Source: Fusibacter tunisiensis
GTDB lineage: Bacteria > Bacillota > Clostridia > Peptostreptococcales > Acidaminobacteraceae
Reading direction: 5' to 3'
DNA length: 64,000 bases
Assembly (NCBI RefSeq): GCF_016908355.1
Contig: NZ_JAFBDT010000004.1
Coordinates: 62,001-126,000, forward strand
The position numbers and the translations under genes are program-made. Below are positions 10,788-20,405 of the stretch, piece after piece; positions within the stretch are counted from its first letter, which is position 1; each line of letters starts with the position of its first letter. The notes under the pieces were generated by a model. That model made no database searches. It was not told the DNA's origin and was given only the letters and a program-made list of their open reading frames with translations.

Positions 10788-11387
10788 ATGGCAAAGTTGT
10801 ATTTTAGATATGGCGCCATGAACTGCGGTAAGTCAACGGCGCTGATGCAGGTGGTTCACAATTATCATGAACGTGGCATGCGCGCTATGGTAATCAAACC
10901 TTATACAGACACAAAAGGCGGGGACCAAATTGTGTCACGTCTTGGAATTGTAAGAAAAGCAGATTTGATTATCAAGTCGGATGAAAGTGTTAAGGCAATG
11001 CTAGACGACTGGCGTGTTAGGCATGGTGAAGTGAATTGTATTATGGTGGACGAAGCTCAGTTTTTTAAAGCATCTCAGATAGATGAGTTTTTTGAGATTG
11101 CTGTAAAGCGTAATGTGCCCGTAATTTGCTATGGATTAAGAACGGATTTTTCCACTCGAGGGTTTGAGGGCTCTGAGCGCCTCTTGCTGTTGGCCCATAG
11201 TTTGGAAGAACTGAAGACCATTTGTCGTTGTGGACGTAAGGCAGTATTGAACGGTCGTAAAGTAAACGGAAAATTTGTGTTTGAAGGTGAACAAGTGGCA
11301 ATTGATGGCGAAGATCAAGTTGAATACGAATCTTTGTGTGCCAATTGTTATTTCGAACTGAAAGAAAAGGAAAAAAATCATGAGTGA
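10788..11387 (+). CDS. tdk: Thymidine kinase, type II
   Basis: A 199-residue enzyme that phosphorylates thymidine for DNA precursor salvage. The P-loop is GAMNCGKST (residues 9-17), the Walker B-like site IMVDEAQFF, and a C-terminal zinc site uses CRCG and CANC. The lasso segment (GEQVAIDGEDQVEYESLC) is intact. The last 8 bases overlap the DUF1385 gene, marking the start of a tightly packed run tdk-DUF1385-prmC-prfA. Confidence 0.96.
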   Translation: MAKLYFRYGAMNCGKSTALMQVVHNYHERGMRAMVIKPYTDTKGGDQIVSRLGIVRKADLIIKSDESVKAMLDDWRVRHGEVNCIMVDEAQFFKASQIDEFFEIAVKRNVPVICYGLRTDFSTRGFEGSERLLLLAHSLEELKTICRCGRKAVLNGRKVNGKFVFEGEQVAIDGEDQVEYESLCANCYFELKEKEKNHE

Positions 11388-12306
11388 CTATAAACCCAAT
11401 GGATTTACAAGTATTGGCGGGCAAGCCCTAATTGAGGGCGTTATGATGCGCGGCAAAGAAACCATCGCCATAGCTGTACGAAAGCCTGATGGTGAGATTG
11501 AAATGAAAACAGAATCAGTTTCTGCAGTTTCAAAAATGAAGCTTACAAAACTTCCTATATTTAGAGGCGTATTTTCTTTAATTAGTTCAATGGTAGTAGG
11601 GGTGCGTGCACTCACTTATTCCGCTGAATTTTACGCCTTGGATGAAGCGGAAGAAAAGGATTGGTTTGAAAAGAAACTTGATAAAATATTTGGAGAGAAG
11701 GCAGACGATGTGCTTTTGGGATTTTCAATAGTATTCGCCTTTGCCTTTGCCCTTCTTTTGTTTGGCGTTTTACCGACTGGAATTGTAGGATTCTTTAAGC
11801 GATTTGTAGAGAGTGCTTGGGTTCTAAGTGCTATGGAAGGTGTTTTAAAATTTGCGATGTTTATTACCTATATTGTTGTGATTTCTAAAATGAAGGAAAT
11901 AAAGCGTGTTTTTGAATACCATGGCGCGGAACATAAAACCATTCATTGTTACGAAAGTGGAAAAGAGGTAACCGTTGAAAATGCAAAAACATTTACAACA
12001 TTGCACCCAAGATGCGGAACAAGTTTTATGTTTTATGTGCTATCAATCAGCATTATTTTGTTCAGCTTTTTAAGTTGGGATAATCTGCTGCTTAGAATTG
12101 TATCAAAGATTGTTCTTTTGCCAGTCGTAGCCGGTTTATCATATGAGTTGATTAAGTTGGCCGGAAAATCGACTCATCCCATAGTTAAAGTGTTAAGTGC
12201 ACCGGGACTTTGGCTTCAAAAGTTGACCACAAACGAGCCGGATGATGCCCAATTAGAAGTCGCAATTGCCGCTTTTAAACGTGTTTTGGAGGATGAAGAA
12301 AAATGA
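11380..12306 (+). CDS. DUF1385 family membrane protein
   Basis: A 308-residue protein starting with the family signature GGQALIEGVMMRGKE. Several hydrophobic stretches (about 113-140, 150-172, 213-250) mark it as an integral membrane protein; a conserved HGAEHKTIHCYE and LHPRCGTSF lie between them. The function is not established; in Firmicutes the family sits, as here, just before prmC-prfA, so a link to translation is suspected only from context. It overlaps tdk by 8 bases and prmC by 4. Confidence 0.88.
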   Translation: MSDYKPNGFTSIGGQALIEGVMMRGKETIAIAVRKPDGEIEMKTESVSAVSKMKLTKLPIFRGVFSLISSMVVGVRALTYSAEFYALDEAEEKDWFEKKLDKIFGEKADDVLLGFSIVFAFAFALLLFGVLPTGIVGFFKRFVESAWVLSAMEGVLKFAMFITYIVVISKMKEIKRVFEYHGAEHKTIHCYESGKEVTVENAKTFTTLHPRCGTSFMFYVLSISIILFSFLSWDNLLLRIVSKIVLLPVVAGLSYELIKLAGKSTHPIVKVLSAPGLWLQKLTTNEPDDAQLEVAIAAFKRVLEDEEK

Positions 12307-13139
12307 TCATCAAGGCATTGCATCAGCAAGTTGAATTCCAGCTGAAGCATGTTACGGAATCCTGGCAATTTGAAGCAAAAACGTTACTGTGCCATTTTTT
12401 AAAACTCTCATTTTTAGATTTGATTTTTAATGGGAAAGAAGAGGTGGCTAAAACTGATATTGAAGCAATTGAGTCAGCTGTTAGACGGCGATTAGAGGGC
12501 GAGCCCCTTCAATATATTTTGGGAACTCAGGCATTTATGGGACTAACTTTTGTGGTTACACATAGTGTTTTGATTCCTAGGCCTGAAACAGAGGTGCTTG
12601 TGGCTTGGGTTATAGACCAAATTAAACCAAGTGACACTGTTTTAGATGTTGGAACTGGAAGTGGTGCAATTGCCATTTCCATAGCAAAAAAATCCCCTGT
12701 ACAAAAAGTCTATGCTGTGGATATTTCAGAGAAAGCTCTTGAAGTCGCGCGTCTTAATGCAGACCGATTAGAGGTTTCCAGTCAAATAGAGTTTTATCAA
12801 GGAGACCTACTTGAGCCTATTGAGGAAAAAACGTTTGATCTTATTGTATCGAACCCCCCATACATTCCAGAAAAAGATGCTGAAATTTTGATGCGAGAAG
12901 TGGTTGCACATGAACCGGGACTTGCACTTTTTGGTGGTGTAGATGGTTTAGATTTTTATAGGCGTTTAATACCGGAAGCGCTTAAGTGTTTAAAACCTGG
13001 CGGTTTATTGGTTTTTGAAGCGGGTCATGACCAGTCAGATCAAATTGTTAAAATGATGCTTTTAAGCGGTTATGTGGATGTTGGTACGTTTAAAGATTTG
13101 TGTGACATTCCACGATTTATTTATGGTAAAAAAACATGA
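12303..13139 (+). CDS. prmC: Release factor glutamine methyltransferase
   Basis: A 278-residue SAM-dependent methyltransferase that methylates the Gln of the GGQ motif in release factors. It has the helical N-terminal domain, the SAM-binding motif VLDVGTGSGAIAIS and the active-site motif SNPPYIP. The start overlaps the DUF1385 stop (ATGA). Its direct target gene prfA follows 12 bases downstream. Confidence 0.95.
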   Translation: MIIKALHQQVEFQLKHVTESWQFEAKTLLCHFLKLSFLDLIFNGKEEVAKTDIEAIESAVRRRLEGEPLQYILGTQAFMGLTFVVTHSVLIPRPETEVLVAWVIDQIKPSDTVLDVGTGSGAIAISIAKKSPVQKVYAVDISEKALEVARLNADRLEVSSQIEFYQGDLLEPIEEKTFDLIVSNPPYIPEKDAEILMREVVAHEPGLALFGGVDGLDFYRRLIPEALKCLKPGGLLVFEAGHDQSDQIVKMMLLSGYVDVGTFKDLCDIPRFIYGKKT

Positions 13140-13151
13140 TGGAGGCTTAAC

Positions 13152-14222
13152 ATGTTTGATAAATTGGAATTTATTGAAGAAAAATTTGAAGAGTTGGGAT
13201 TGAAGATTTCAGATCCCAATGTGATTGACGATCAAAAGTTATGGCAGAAGCTTATGAAAGAGCACTCTGAAATGACACCGATTGTTGAAAAGTACAAGGA
13301 ATATAAGGCGGTTAAGCAGGGCATTCAGGATGCAAAAGAAATTATTCATGAAACCAATGACGATGAAATGAAAGATCTCGCAAAAATGGAACTTTCTGAA
13401 TTGGAAGCGTCTATGGAGACCATTGAACTTGACCTAAAAAAACTCCTTCTGCCAAAGGACCCCAATGATGGTAAAGACGTTATTTTGGAAGTTAGGGCAG
13501 GTGCTGGTGGTGATGAAGCGGGACTATTTGCAGCAGAACTTCTTAGACTTTATATAAGGTTTTCAGAGCGAAATAGATGGAAGGTTGAGGTGCTTAACAC
13601 CAGTGAAACTGGCGTTGGTGGTATTAAGGAAGCCTCTGTCTTAATTAAGGGATCTAATGTTTACTCTCGTATGAAGTATGAAAGTGGAACACACCGGGTT
13701 CAAAGAATTCCTCAAACTGAATCCGGAGGTAGAATTCATACATCAACTGCAACTGTTGCAGTTTTGCCAGAAGTGGATGATGTAGAGGTAGAGATTAAAC
13801 AAAATGACCTTAGGGTTGATGTGTTTAGATCCTCTGGTAATGGCGGACAAAGTGTAAATACAACAGATTCAGCTGTTCGAATCACACACTTGCCGACAGG
13901 TCTTGTGGTAAGCTGTCAAGATGGAAAATCACAACTCAGTAACAAGGAAAAAGCGATGCAGGTTCTGCGTGCAAGACTTTATGAAATGGAATTGAGTAAG
14001 CAAAACGAAGAAATTGCGGAACAAAGAAGAAGTCAAGTTGGAACAGGTGATCGAAGCGCAAAAATTAGAACTTATAATTTCCCGCAAGGGCGTATTACAG
14101 ACCATCGAATTCCAATTACCATTTATAAGTTGGATCAATTTATGGATGGCGAAATCAATGAGATGATTGACGAATTGACAACGTTTTATCAAGCAGAAGA
14201 CCTTAAATCCCTTGAAAATTAA
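13152..14222 (+). CDS. prfA: Peptide chain release factor 1
   Basis: A 356-residue class I release factor for UAA and UAG. The codon-recognition PxT motif reads PQT in [15 protein letters not shown], which identifies RF1 and not RF2. The catalytic GGQ is at residues 231-233 in [10 protein letters not shown], the Gln being the PrmC target. RBS GGAGG lies 8 bases upstream. Length and domains are normal. Confidence 0.97.
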   Translation: MFDKLEFIEEKFEELGLKISDPNVIDDQKLWQKLMKEHSEMTPIVEKYKEYKAVKQGIQDAKEIIHETNDDEMKDLAKMELSELEASMETIELDLKKLLLPKDPNDGKDVILEVRAGAGGDEAGLFAAELLRLYIRFSERNRWKVEVLNTSETGVGGIKEASVLIKGSNVYSRMKYESGTHRVQRIPQTESGGRIHTSTATVAVLPEVDDVEVEIKQNDLRVDVFRSSGNGGQSVNTTDSAVRITHLPTGLVVSCQDGKSQLSNKEKAMQVLRARLYEMELSKQNEEIAEQRRSQVGTGDRSAKIRTYNFPQGRITDHRIPITIYKLDQFMDGEINEMIDELTTFYQAEDLKSLEN

Positions 14223-14240
14223 CAATTTTCAGGTTTCCCC

Positions 14241-14269
14241 TTGAAATATTTTACTGGCAGGAGTATACT
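14241..14269 (+). promoter_or_regulatory. Sigma-A promoter of the antiporter gene
   Basis: TTGAAA (14241-14246), 17-base spacer, TATACT (14264-14269); the start codon is 36 bases downstream. Confidence 0.75.
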
Positions 14270-14304
14270 TGTCGAGTGTTTAAGCATTAGAACAGGGGGA
14301 AGAT

Positions 14305-15465
14305 ATGGAATCAAGTTATTGGTTTATGGTACAACTTGCCTTGATTTTGTTAGCGGCGAATGTTGCGGGGAAACTGAGCGAAAAATTTAAGCAACCGGCA
14401 GTTATGGGGCAAATTCTTATTGGACTTGTTTTAGGAGCCGGTTTGATGGAAAAAACAGAAATTATAGAACAATTCGCACAGATTGGTGTGGTGTTCTTGA
14501 TGTTTATTGCTGGACTTGAGACAGATGTGAAAGAACTTTTGGCATCGATCAAGTCTTCATCTTTGATTGCGCTTGGCGGCATTGTATTTCCTGCATTTTT
14601 GGTTTTTGCGGGGATGATGATTGTATTTCCAAATCAGTCCATGCTCGTGGCGTTATTTTTGGGAATCGTCTCTACAGCCACTTCGGTAAGCATATCGGTT
14701 CAAACGTTAAGGGAAATACATCAACTCAGAACGAAACAAGGCCTTATGATTCTTGGGGCGGCTATAATTGATGATATTGCAGGTATTATATTGCTCACCT
14801 TATTGGTGGGACTTGTAAAGCCTGGCGCATCTAGTTCTGTTGGCGTTGTAACCTTAAAAATCGTTGCATTTTTTACAATTCTTTATGCAGTAGGCTTCGT
14901 CGTTGTGAAATTCTTACGTAAAATCAAAGATGATGTAGTTGGTGATGAACAAATTATAGTTTTTTCGATTATACTCTGCTTTATCTTGGCATTTATGTCA
15001 GAAGAGTTTGGTGTAGCTGCCATAACAGGCGCTTATTTTGCAGGGGTTATTTTTTCAATGACTTCTTTCAAACACAGAGTCTCACACGACGTCAATAAGG
15101 TTTCAAATCTACTGTTCACACCAATTTTCTTTGTTGGAATCGGTATGGACATCAATTTAAGTGCCGCAGCAACTGCTGTTGGTGTTGGATCACTTTTGAT
15201 TGTTATGGGGATTATTGGGAAAATTGTAGGTTGTGGACTGGGCGCGAGATTGTCTGGATTTACATTGGATGATTCTCTACAAATCGGTGTTGGCATGGTG
15301 CCTAGGGCTGAGGTTGCAATTATCGTTGCCAATCTAGGTCTTCAGATGGCAATTCTTTCAGAAAAAGACATGGCGGCAACGGTTGTTATGGTACTTGTAA
15401 CCACACTGGTAACACCGTCCATGTTAAAGTGGACCTTTAATCGGGTTCATAAATCTGTCGCATAA
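14305..15465 (+). CDS. CPA2-family cation/proton antiporter
   Basis: A 386-residue integral membrane protein with about 11-13 hydrophobic helices and no cytoplasmic TrkA-N domain, so shorter than KefB/KefC. It starts with the family pattern LILLAANVAGKLSEKFKQPAVMGQILIGLVLG. The discontinuous-helix motif AAIIDDIAG carries a double Asp, known from electrogenic Na+/H+ exchangers of the NapA type. The gene stands alone between its own promoter and terminator. In a cell with a Na+-type ATP synthase, Na+/H+ exchange is a plausible role; K+ as substrate cannot be excluded. Confidence 0.85.
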   Translation: MESSYWFMVQLALILLAANVAGKLSEKFKQPAVMGQILIGLVLGAGLMEKTEIIEQFAQIGVVFLMFIAGLETDVKELLASIKSSSLIALGGIVFPAFLVFAGMMIVFPNQSMLVALFLGIVSTATSVSISVQTLREIHQLRTKQGLMILGAAIIDDIAGIILLTLLVGLVKPGASSSVGVVTLKIVAFFTILYAVGFVVVKFLRKIKDDVVGDEQIIVFSIILCFILAFMSEEFGVAAITGAYFAGVIFSMTSFKHRVSHDVNKVSNLLFTPIFFVGIGMDINLSAAATAVGVGSLLIVMGIIGKIVGCGLGARLSGFTLDDSLQIGVGMVPRAEVAIIVANLGLQMAILSEKDMAATVVMVLVTTLVTPSMLKWTFNRVHKSVA

Positions 15466-15469
15466 TTTG

Positions 15470-15516
15470 AACCCTCCTTTGAAACCTAATTTTTGGTTTT
15501 GATAAGAGGGTTTTTT
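15470..15516 (+). terminator. Terminator after antiporter gene
   Basis: AACCCTC (15470-15476) pairs with GAGGGTT (15506-15512), followed by T6; a smaller AAACC/GGTTT stem lies inside the loop. Confidence 0.75.
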
Positions 15517-15540
15517 ATTGAGTTGGTGTGAGGCGTAACT

Positions 15541-16629
15541 ATGAAAAAAAATACGATGATAATACAGGTGGATACCCCGCAATTTGATCGAGATATTGAG
15601 CGGGCGGCTACCCTACTAAAAAAAGGTGAAAATGTTGCTTTTCCAACCGAGACTGTGTATGGACTTGGTGGAAACGCTTTTGATGAACAGGCCATTTTGG
15701 GCATCTATGAAGCTAAGGGTAGGCCATCAGATAATCCGTTAATTGTACATATTTCAAACAAAAAAATGTTGGAAGACTTAGCGATAGAGATTCAACCTTA
15801 TGTTTGGCATTTAATAGAAGCATTTTGGCCAGGGCCCTTGACAGTTGTCTTGAAAAAAAAACAAGCGGTTTCCAGCCGAGTAACAGGAGGACTTGACACA
15901 GTTGCAGTCCGCATGCCAAATCATCCTGTGGCTTTAAAATTGATTGAATTAGCCGGTGTTCCGGTTGCAGCCCCTTCAGCCAATTTGTCAGGGAGACCAA
16001 GCCCGACAAAAGCAGCATATGTGATTGAAGACTTGACGGGCCGGGTTGCGTGTATTGTAGCGGGAGAAGCGTGTGAAATTGGGCTAGAATCAACAGTTTT
16101 GGATGTGACGGGAGAAAATCCAGTTATTTTAAGACCGGGCAGTGTGACACAAGAACAAATTGAATCTGTAGTGGGTTCTTGTGAAGTTGATCCAGCTTTG
16201 CGCGATTTTTCTTCAGAATTTGCACCAAAATCTCCGGGGATGAAATACAAACACTATGCCCCTGAAGCTCAAGTAACGGTGTATCGAGGCGATGGTACGC
16301 AAATCATTCAGATGCTTGAGACCAAGTGCCTGGATGCGATTTCTAATGGGTATAGAATTGGGCTTATGATATTTGAAGCAGACGACCTGGTTTTACGTAA
16401 TCTTTCAAAAGATTGGCCTGAGAATTGGCAAGCCCATGTTGAAATTTGTTTGGAAGGAAATCCCTCGGATCTATCAGAATTCGCCAGAAAACTTTTTGGG
16501 GATATGCGATACTTAGATGGTAAAGGCTGCCAATCAATCTATATACATGGGGTGGAAGAAACGCACCTTGGCCGTGCCATTATGAATCGCCTTGAAAAGG
16601 CCTCAGAGGGACGTGTTTTCAAAATTTAA
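15541..16629 (+). CDS. L-threonylcarbamoyladenylate synthase (Sua5/YwlC)
   Basis: A 362-residue protein that makes threonylcarbamoyl-AMP for the t6A37 modification of tRNAs reading ANN codons. The YrdC domain (about 15-210) has GENVAFPTETVYGLGGNA, the KGRPSDNP binding motif and APSANLSGRPSPT. The extra C-terminal Sua5 domain (after SPGMKYKHYAPEA) makes it the long Sua5 form. It is followed by rpiB and upp, the order found in many Firmicutes. ATG 15541 or the internal ATG at codon 6 could serve as start. Confidence 0.94.
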   Translation: MKKNTMIIQVDTPQFDRDIERAATLLKKGENVAFPTETVYGLGGNAFDEQAILGIYEAKGRPSDNPLIVHISNKKMLEDLAIEIQPYVWHLIEAFWPGPLTVVLKKKQAVSSRVTGGLDTVAVRMPNHPVALKLIELAGVPVAAPSANLSGRPSPTKAAYVIEDLTGRVACIVAGEACEIGLESTVLDVTGENPVILRPGSVTQEQIESVVGSCEVDPALRDFSSEFAPKSPGMKYKHYAPEAQVTVYRGDGTQIIQMLETKCLDAISNGYRIGLMIFEADDLVLRNLSKDWPENWQAHVEICLEGNPSDLSEFARKLFGDMRYLDGKGCQSIYIHGVEETHLGRAIMNRLEKASEGRVFKI

Positions 16630-16630
16630 T

Positions 16631-16659
16631 TTGTGTTTGTATAGGATGTTTATTATAAT
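16631..16659 (+). promoter_or_regulatory. Sigma-A promoter of rpiB
   Basis: TTGTGT (16631-16636), 17-base spacer, TATAAT (16654-16659), directly after the Sua5 gene; an AGGAGG-type site precedes the rpiB start. Confidence 0.65.
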
Positions 16660-16697
16660 GTATTAGATAAATAATTGTATATTTTAGGAGGTGTCAA

Positions 16698-17144
16698 ATG
16701 AAAATCGCTTTAGGGTCAGACCATGGCGGATACGATTTGCGACTTGCCATAAAAGCACATTTGGAGAGTCGGGGCTTTGAGGTTCAAGATTTTGGAACGC
16801 ATACAAAAACATCCTGTGATTACCCAGATTATGCACTTGAAGTATCCAATTCTATTGTTTCAGGTGAAAATGACCTCGGTGTTTTGGTCTGTGGTACAGG
16901 ACTTGGAATTTCAATAGCGGCCAACAAGGTTAAAGGCATCATTGCGGCACCTGTGAGTGATACGTTTAGTGCTGAAATGGCTAGAAGACACAACAATGCC
17001 AACATTATTGCGCTTGGTGGACGTGTTGTGGGTGAAGGCTTGGCACTTAAAATAATTGATGCATTCTTCGATGCATCATTTGAAGGCGGACGACATGAAA
17101 CGCGTGTTGGCAAAATCAAGGCAATTGAAGCCGATAATTTGTAA
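16698..17144 (+). CDS. rpiB: Ribose-5-phosphate isomerase B
   Basis: A 148-residue RpiB/LacAB-family isomerase interconverting ribose-5-P and ribulose-5-P. Signatures are [13 protein letters not shown], active-site Cys65 in VCGTGLGIS, and RRHNNANI with the catalytic His. The upp gene follows 11 bases downstream, linking pentose-phosphate supply with PRPP-using pyrimidine salvage. Confidence 0.95.
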   Translation: MKIALGSDHGGYDLRLAIKAHLESRGFEVQDFGTHTKTSCDYPDYALEVSNSIVSGENDLGVLVCGTGLGISIAANKVKGIIAAPVSDTFSAEMARRHNNANIIALGGRVVGEGLALKIIDAFFDASFEGGRHETRVGKIKAIEADNL

Positions 17145-17155
17145 AGGGGTGCAAA

Positions 17156-17785
17156 ATGAGTAAAGTACATGAATTGAATCATCCATTAATTCAGCACAAG
17201 TTGAGTTTAATCAGAGACAAGAATACAGGTTCTAAAGAATTTAGAGAACTTGTAAAAGAAGTTTCAATGCTTTTGGCTTTTGAAGTGACACGTGATTTGC
17301 CACTGGAGGAAGTTGAAATTGAAACCCCTGTGTGTATGGCTAAAACAAAAATACTTGCGGGGAGAAAATTGGGAATTGTACCAATTTTAAGAGCGGGACT
17401 CGGAATGGTTGATGGCTTTTTAAACCTTTTGCCGGCTGCAAAAGTTGGCCACATTGGACTTTACCGTGATCCTGAAACTTTAATTCCTGTGGAATATTAT
17501 TGTAAATTGCCCTCTGATGTCAATGAAAGAGATTTGATTGTTGTGGATCCTATGCTTGCAACAGGTGGATCTGCCAATGCAGCAATTCAGTTTATAAAAG
17601 ACAAAGGTGCTCAAAGCATCAAGCTCGTTTGCTTGATTGGCTGTCCAGAAGGCCTTGCGGCGGTTCAAAAAATGCATCCAGATGTGGATGTTTATATAGC
17701 GGCAATAGATGAAAAATTAAACGATCATGCCTATATTGTTCCAGGATTAGGTGATGCTGGTGACAGATTATATGGCACAAAATAA
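17156..17785 (+). CDS. upp: Uracil phosphoribosyltransferase
   Basis: A 209-residue enzyme converting uracil and PRPP to UMP. The PRPP-binding motif is [12 protein letters not shown], and the C-terminal uracil-binding stretch [17 protein letters not shown] is intact. Length is typical. Gene order upp, tagO-like, mnaA, atp operon matches many Clostridia. Confidence 0.96.
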   Translation: MSKVHELNHPLIQHKLSLIRDKNTGSKEFRELVKEVSMLLAFEVTRDLPLEEVEIETPVCMAKTKILAGRKLGIVPILRAGLGMVDGFLNLLPAAKVGHIGLYRDPETLIPVEYYCKLPSDVNERDLIVVDPMLATGGSANAAIQFIKDKGAQSIKLVCLIGCPEGLAAVQKMHPDVDVYIAAIDEKLNDHAYIVPGLGDAGDRLYGTK

Positions 17786-17810
17786 GATTTATTCAAGGGG
17801 ATGACCTTTT

Positions 17811-18836
17811 ATGTATATACCTGCAATTGTGGCAGGACTTATTAGCTTTCTGCTCACGCCTCTTATTATTAGATTGGCGCATCGGTTTGGCGCCATAGAT
17901 ATTCCCAAAGATGAAAGGCGTGTTCACTCACAACCGATTCCACTTTGGGGTGGCGTTGCAATTTTTATTGGCTTTTTCGTAAGCATCGCACTATTTGCCA
18001 ACATAGAGACCTTAAAACTTCTAGGTCTCTTTGTGGCGTCTTTAATTGTGCTGGTTACAGGAATGGTGGATGATGTGAAGCCAATTGGCGCAAAAACAAA
18101 GTTGTTAATGCAGATTTTTGCTGCAGCCGTACTTGTGGCATCTGGTTTTGAAATCAAGTATTTTACCAATTACTTTGCCGAAGAAGGCTATATTATGCTT
18201 GGTATTTTTTCAATACCGATTTCTATACTTTGGGTAGTTGCAGTAACCAATACAGTGAATTTAATAGATGGGCTGGATGGACTAGCAGCTGGCATATCAG
18301 CAATTGCCGCGATTACACTGAGTTATATTGCTATGATTAACAATCGCTATGATGCAGCCCTTATTACTTTAATTCTTGCAGGCAGTTCGGTAGGTTTTTT
18401 GCCATTTAACTTTAATCCAGCAAAAATTTTTATGGGAGATGCCGGCGCTTTATTTTTAGGCTTGGTCCTTTCAGCGGTCTCTATTGACGGCGCCTTAAAA
18501 GGTGCGACCGCCCTAACGGTTGTGGTCCCAATTTTAGCACTTGGTGTCCCAATTTTTGATACGACCTTTGCCATATTGAGACGAAAGATAAATCGAAAAC
18601 CAATTATGGAAGCAGATCGAGGTCATTTGCATCATCGGCTCTTATCGATAGGGTTTAATCAGAGAAAAGCTGTTTTAGCCATGTATTTAATTAGTGCACT
18701 TTTAGGTGGTGGCGCAATTGAACTTTTAAAAGAAAACTGGATTCCAGCTGGAATTTTATTGTTGATTGCCATTATTGTGGTCATCATACCGATTAACCGG
18801 TCCTTATGGCTTGAACGGAAAAATAGTTTGGAGTAG
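17811..18836 (+). CDS. Undecaprenyl-phosphate sugar-1-phosphate transferase (TagO/WecA type)
   Basis: A 341-residue polytopic membrane enzyme that starts glycan assembly on undecaprenyl phosphate, typically with GlcNAc-1-P, for teichoic acid or other wall polymers. Visible family motifs are VHSQPIPLWGGVAIF, GMVDDVKPI (acidic metal site), NTVNLIDGLDGLAAG, FNFNPAKIFMGDAGALFLG and DRGHLHHRLL. It abuts the UDP-GlcNAc 2-epimerase gene with no gap, which fits a shared polymer pathway. Which polymer is made is not shown here. Confidence 0.92.
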   Translation: MYIPAIVAGLISFLLTPLIIRLAHRFGAIDIPKDERRVHSQPIPLWGGVAIFIGFFVSIALFANIETLKLLGLFVASLIVLVTGMVDDVKPIGAKTKLLMQIFAAAVLVASGFEIKYFTNYFAEEGYIMLGIFSIPISILWVVAVTNTVNLIDGLDGLAAGISAIAAITLSYIAMINNRYDAALITLILAGSSVGFLPFNFNPAKIFMGDAGALFLGLVLSAVSIDGALKGATALTVVVPILALGVPIFDTTFAILRRKINRKPIMEADRGHLHHRLLSIGFNQRKAVLAMYLISALLGGGAIELLKENWIPAGILLLIAIIVVIIPINRSLWLERKNSLE

Positions 18837-19952
18837 ATGAAAATGAAAATACTAGTGTTATTTGGAACACGGCCAGAAGCCATAAAGATGGCACCGCTTG
18901 TGAAAGCGCTTGAAAGAGAAGAGGATATGGAAGTGGTTGTGTGTGTCACGGCTCAGCATCGAGAAATGCTCGATCAAGTCTTAGAGGTCTTTCAAATTAA
19001 ACCTCAGTATGATTTGAATTTGATGCAACATGGACAGACCCTTTCTCAGATTACATCAAGAGCTCTTGTGGGCATTGAATCTATCTTAAAAAATGAAAAA
19101 CCAGACTTGGTATTGGTACATGGGGATACAACGACAACGCTTTCAGGAGCCCTAGCTGCATTTTATCAACAAATTCCAGTAGGTCATGTGGAAGCAGGTC
19201 TTAGAAGTGGGAACCCTTATAGTCCTTATCCGGAAGAAATGAATCGGATGCTGGCTTCAAAATTGGCAACGGTTCATTTTGCAGCAACAGAAGGAAATGT
19301 GGACAACCTTATAAAAGAAGGGATTAATCCACAAACCATCTATAAAACTGGCAATACGGTCATTGATGCCTTGATGTCAGTTGTGACCCCAGAATATGTT
19401 TTTAAGCATTCAATTTTGGATAAAATTGACTATAACGCTAAGAAAGTAATTGTCTTAACAGCCCATAGGCGAGAGAATCAAGGGACGCCAATGGTTAATA
19501 TTTTCACAGCTGTTCGGGAGGTGGTGGATGCAAATCCAGATGTTGAAGTGGTTTTTCCGGTGCATTTGAATCCAAAAGTAAGAGATTTGGCACAGACCCT
19601 TTTATCAGACCATTCTAGGATTCACTTGATAGAGCCACTTGAATACGAACCTTTTGCCAATCTCATCGGAAAATCATACCTAATCTTGACAGACTCTGGT
19701 GGGATTCAGGAGGAGGCTCCCGCTCTTGGAAAACCGGTTGTCGTCTTAAGAACTGAAACAGAACGTCCTGAAGCGGTTGAAGCTGGCACTGTGGTTATAG
19801 CTGGGGTTGAAAAAGACGCCATTGTAACTGAAACCAATCGGTTGCTTCAAGATGCATCCCATTATAAGCAAATGTCCGGGGCAGTAAACCCGTATGGAGA
19901 TGGCACTGCGTGTGAAAAAATTATCAGATCCATCTATAAATTAAGGGTATAA
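18837..19952 (+). CDS. UDP-N-acetylglucosamine 2-epimerase (non-hydrolysing)
   Basis: A 371-residue WecB/MnaA-family enzyme giving UDP-ManNAc from UDP-GlcNAc. Motifs are LVLFGTRPEAIKMAPL, LVHGDTTTT, GHVEAGLRSG, TAHRRENQG and LTDSGGIQEEAPALGKPV. The start is either ATG 18837, touching the preceding stop codon, or ATG 18843; GGAG at 18829 suits both. It supplies ManNAc for the linkage unit of wall teichoic acid if the upstream TagO-like gene works in that route. A terminator follows. Confidence 0.94.
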   Translation: MKMKILVLFGTRPEAIKMAPLVKALEREEDMEVVVCVTAQHREMLDQVLEVFQIKPQYDLNLMQHGQTLSQITSRALVGIESILKNEKPDLVLVHGDTTTTLSGALAAFYQQIPVGHVEAGLRSGNPYSPYPEEMNRMLASKLATVHFAATEGNVDNLIKEGINPQTIYKTGNTVIDALMSVVTPEYVFKHSILDKIDYNAKKVIVLTAHRRENQGTPMVNIFTAVREVVDANPDVEVVFPVHLNPKVRDLAQTLLSDHSRIHLIEPLEYEPFANLIGKSYLILTDSGGIQEEAPALGKPVVVLRTETERPEAVEAGTVVIAGVEKDAIVTETNRLLQDASHYKQMSGAVNPYGDGTACEKIIRSIYKLRV

Positions 19953-19962
19953 TAGGAATGTG

Positions 19963-20010
19963 ATTCCATCCGATTTAGCCACTGTGTGGTGACTTGGATG
20001 GAATTTTTTA
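19963..20010 (+). terminator. Terminator after the epimerase gene
   Basis: ATTCCATCC (19963-19971) pairs with GGATGGAAT (19996-20004), followed by a T tract; it closes the upp-epimerase run before the atp operon. Confidence 0.85.
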
Positions 20011-20056
20011 TGTGTATTTCTATAGTCATTTCACATACAAGAAAAGGGTTAAAATG

Positions 20057-20076
20057 TGATATAATTGTGATATAAT
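20057..20076 (+). promoter_or_regulatory. Tandem extended -10 promoter of the atp operon
   Basis: TGATATAAT occurs twice, with -10 hexamers at 20060-20065 and 20071-20076, each preceded by TG one base upstream (extended -10). No good -35 is visible, which fits extended -10 promoters. The copies are 11 bases apart, close to one helical turn. Confidence 0.6.
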
Positions 20077-20107
20077 AGCGTAGTAGCCGAGAATGGGGGT
20101 AATACTT

Positions 20108-20401
20108 ATGCGTAAGAATCAAAATGCAATTCTTAAGAATTTGGCACTTTTGTCTCAAGTTGGTATTATGATGCTTGTCCCAATTTTTGGTGGCGTTCTT
20201 TTAGGGAGTTGGCTGGACAACAAGCTTGGAACAGGGCATATTCTCTTGATTATCTGTTTGATTTTAGGCGTTGGGGCTTCATTTAGAAACCTTTATATGC
20301 TTTCAGTTAGACAAGGCAAAGACTATGAGGATTCAGAATCTCCAGCTTCATATGTGAAAAAATTCAATAAAAAAGTAGATGAGGATAAGAAACGGAAGTG
20401 A
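20108..20401 (+). CDS. AtpZ/AtpI-type small membrane protein
   Basis: A 97-residue protein with two transmembrane helices (about 12-34, 44-65) from the family of small ATP-synthase-associated proteins (AtpZ, linked to Mg2+ transport or c-ring assembly). ATG 20108 is preferred because GGGGGT at 20095-20100 then acts as ribosome binding site; an in-frame ATG at 20093 would overlap it. It is the first gene of the atp operon. Confidence 0.8.
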   Translation: MRKNQNAILKNLALLSQVGIMMLVPIFGGVLLGSWLDNKLGTGHILLIICLILGVGASFRNLYMLSVRQGKDYEDSESPASYVKKFNKKVDEDKKRK

Positions 20402-20405
20402 CAGA

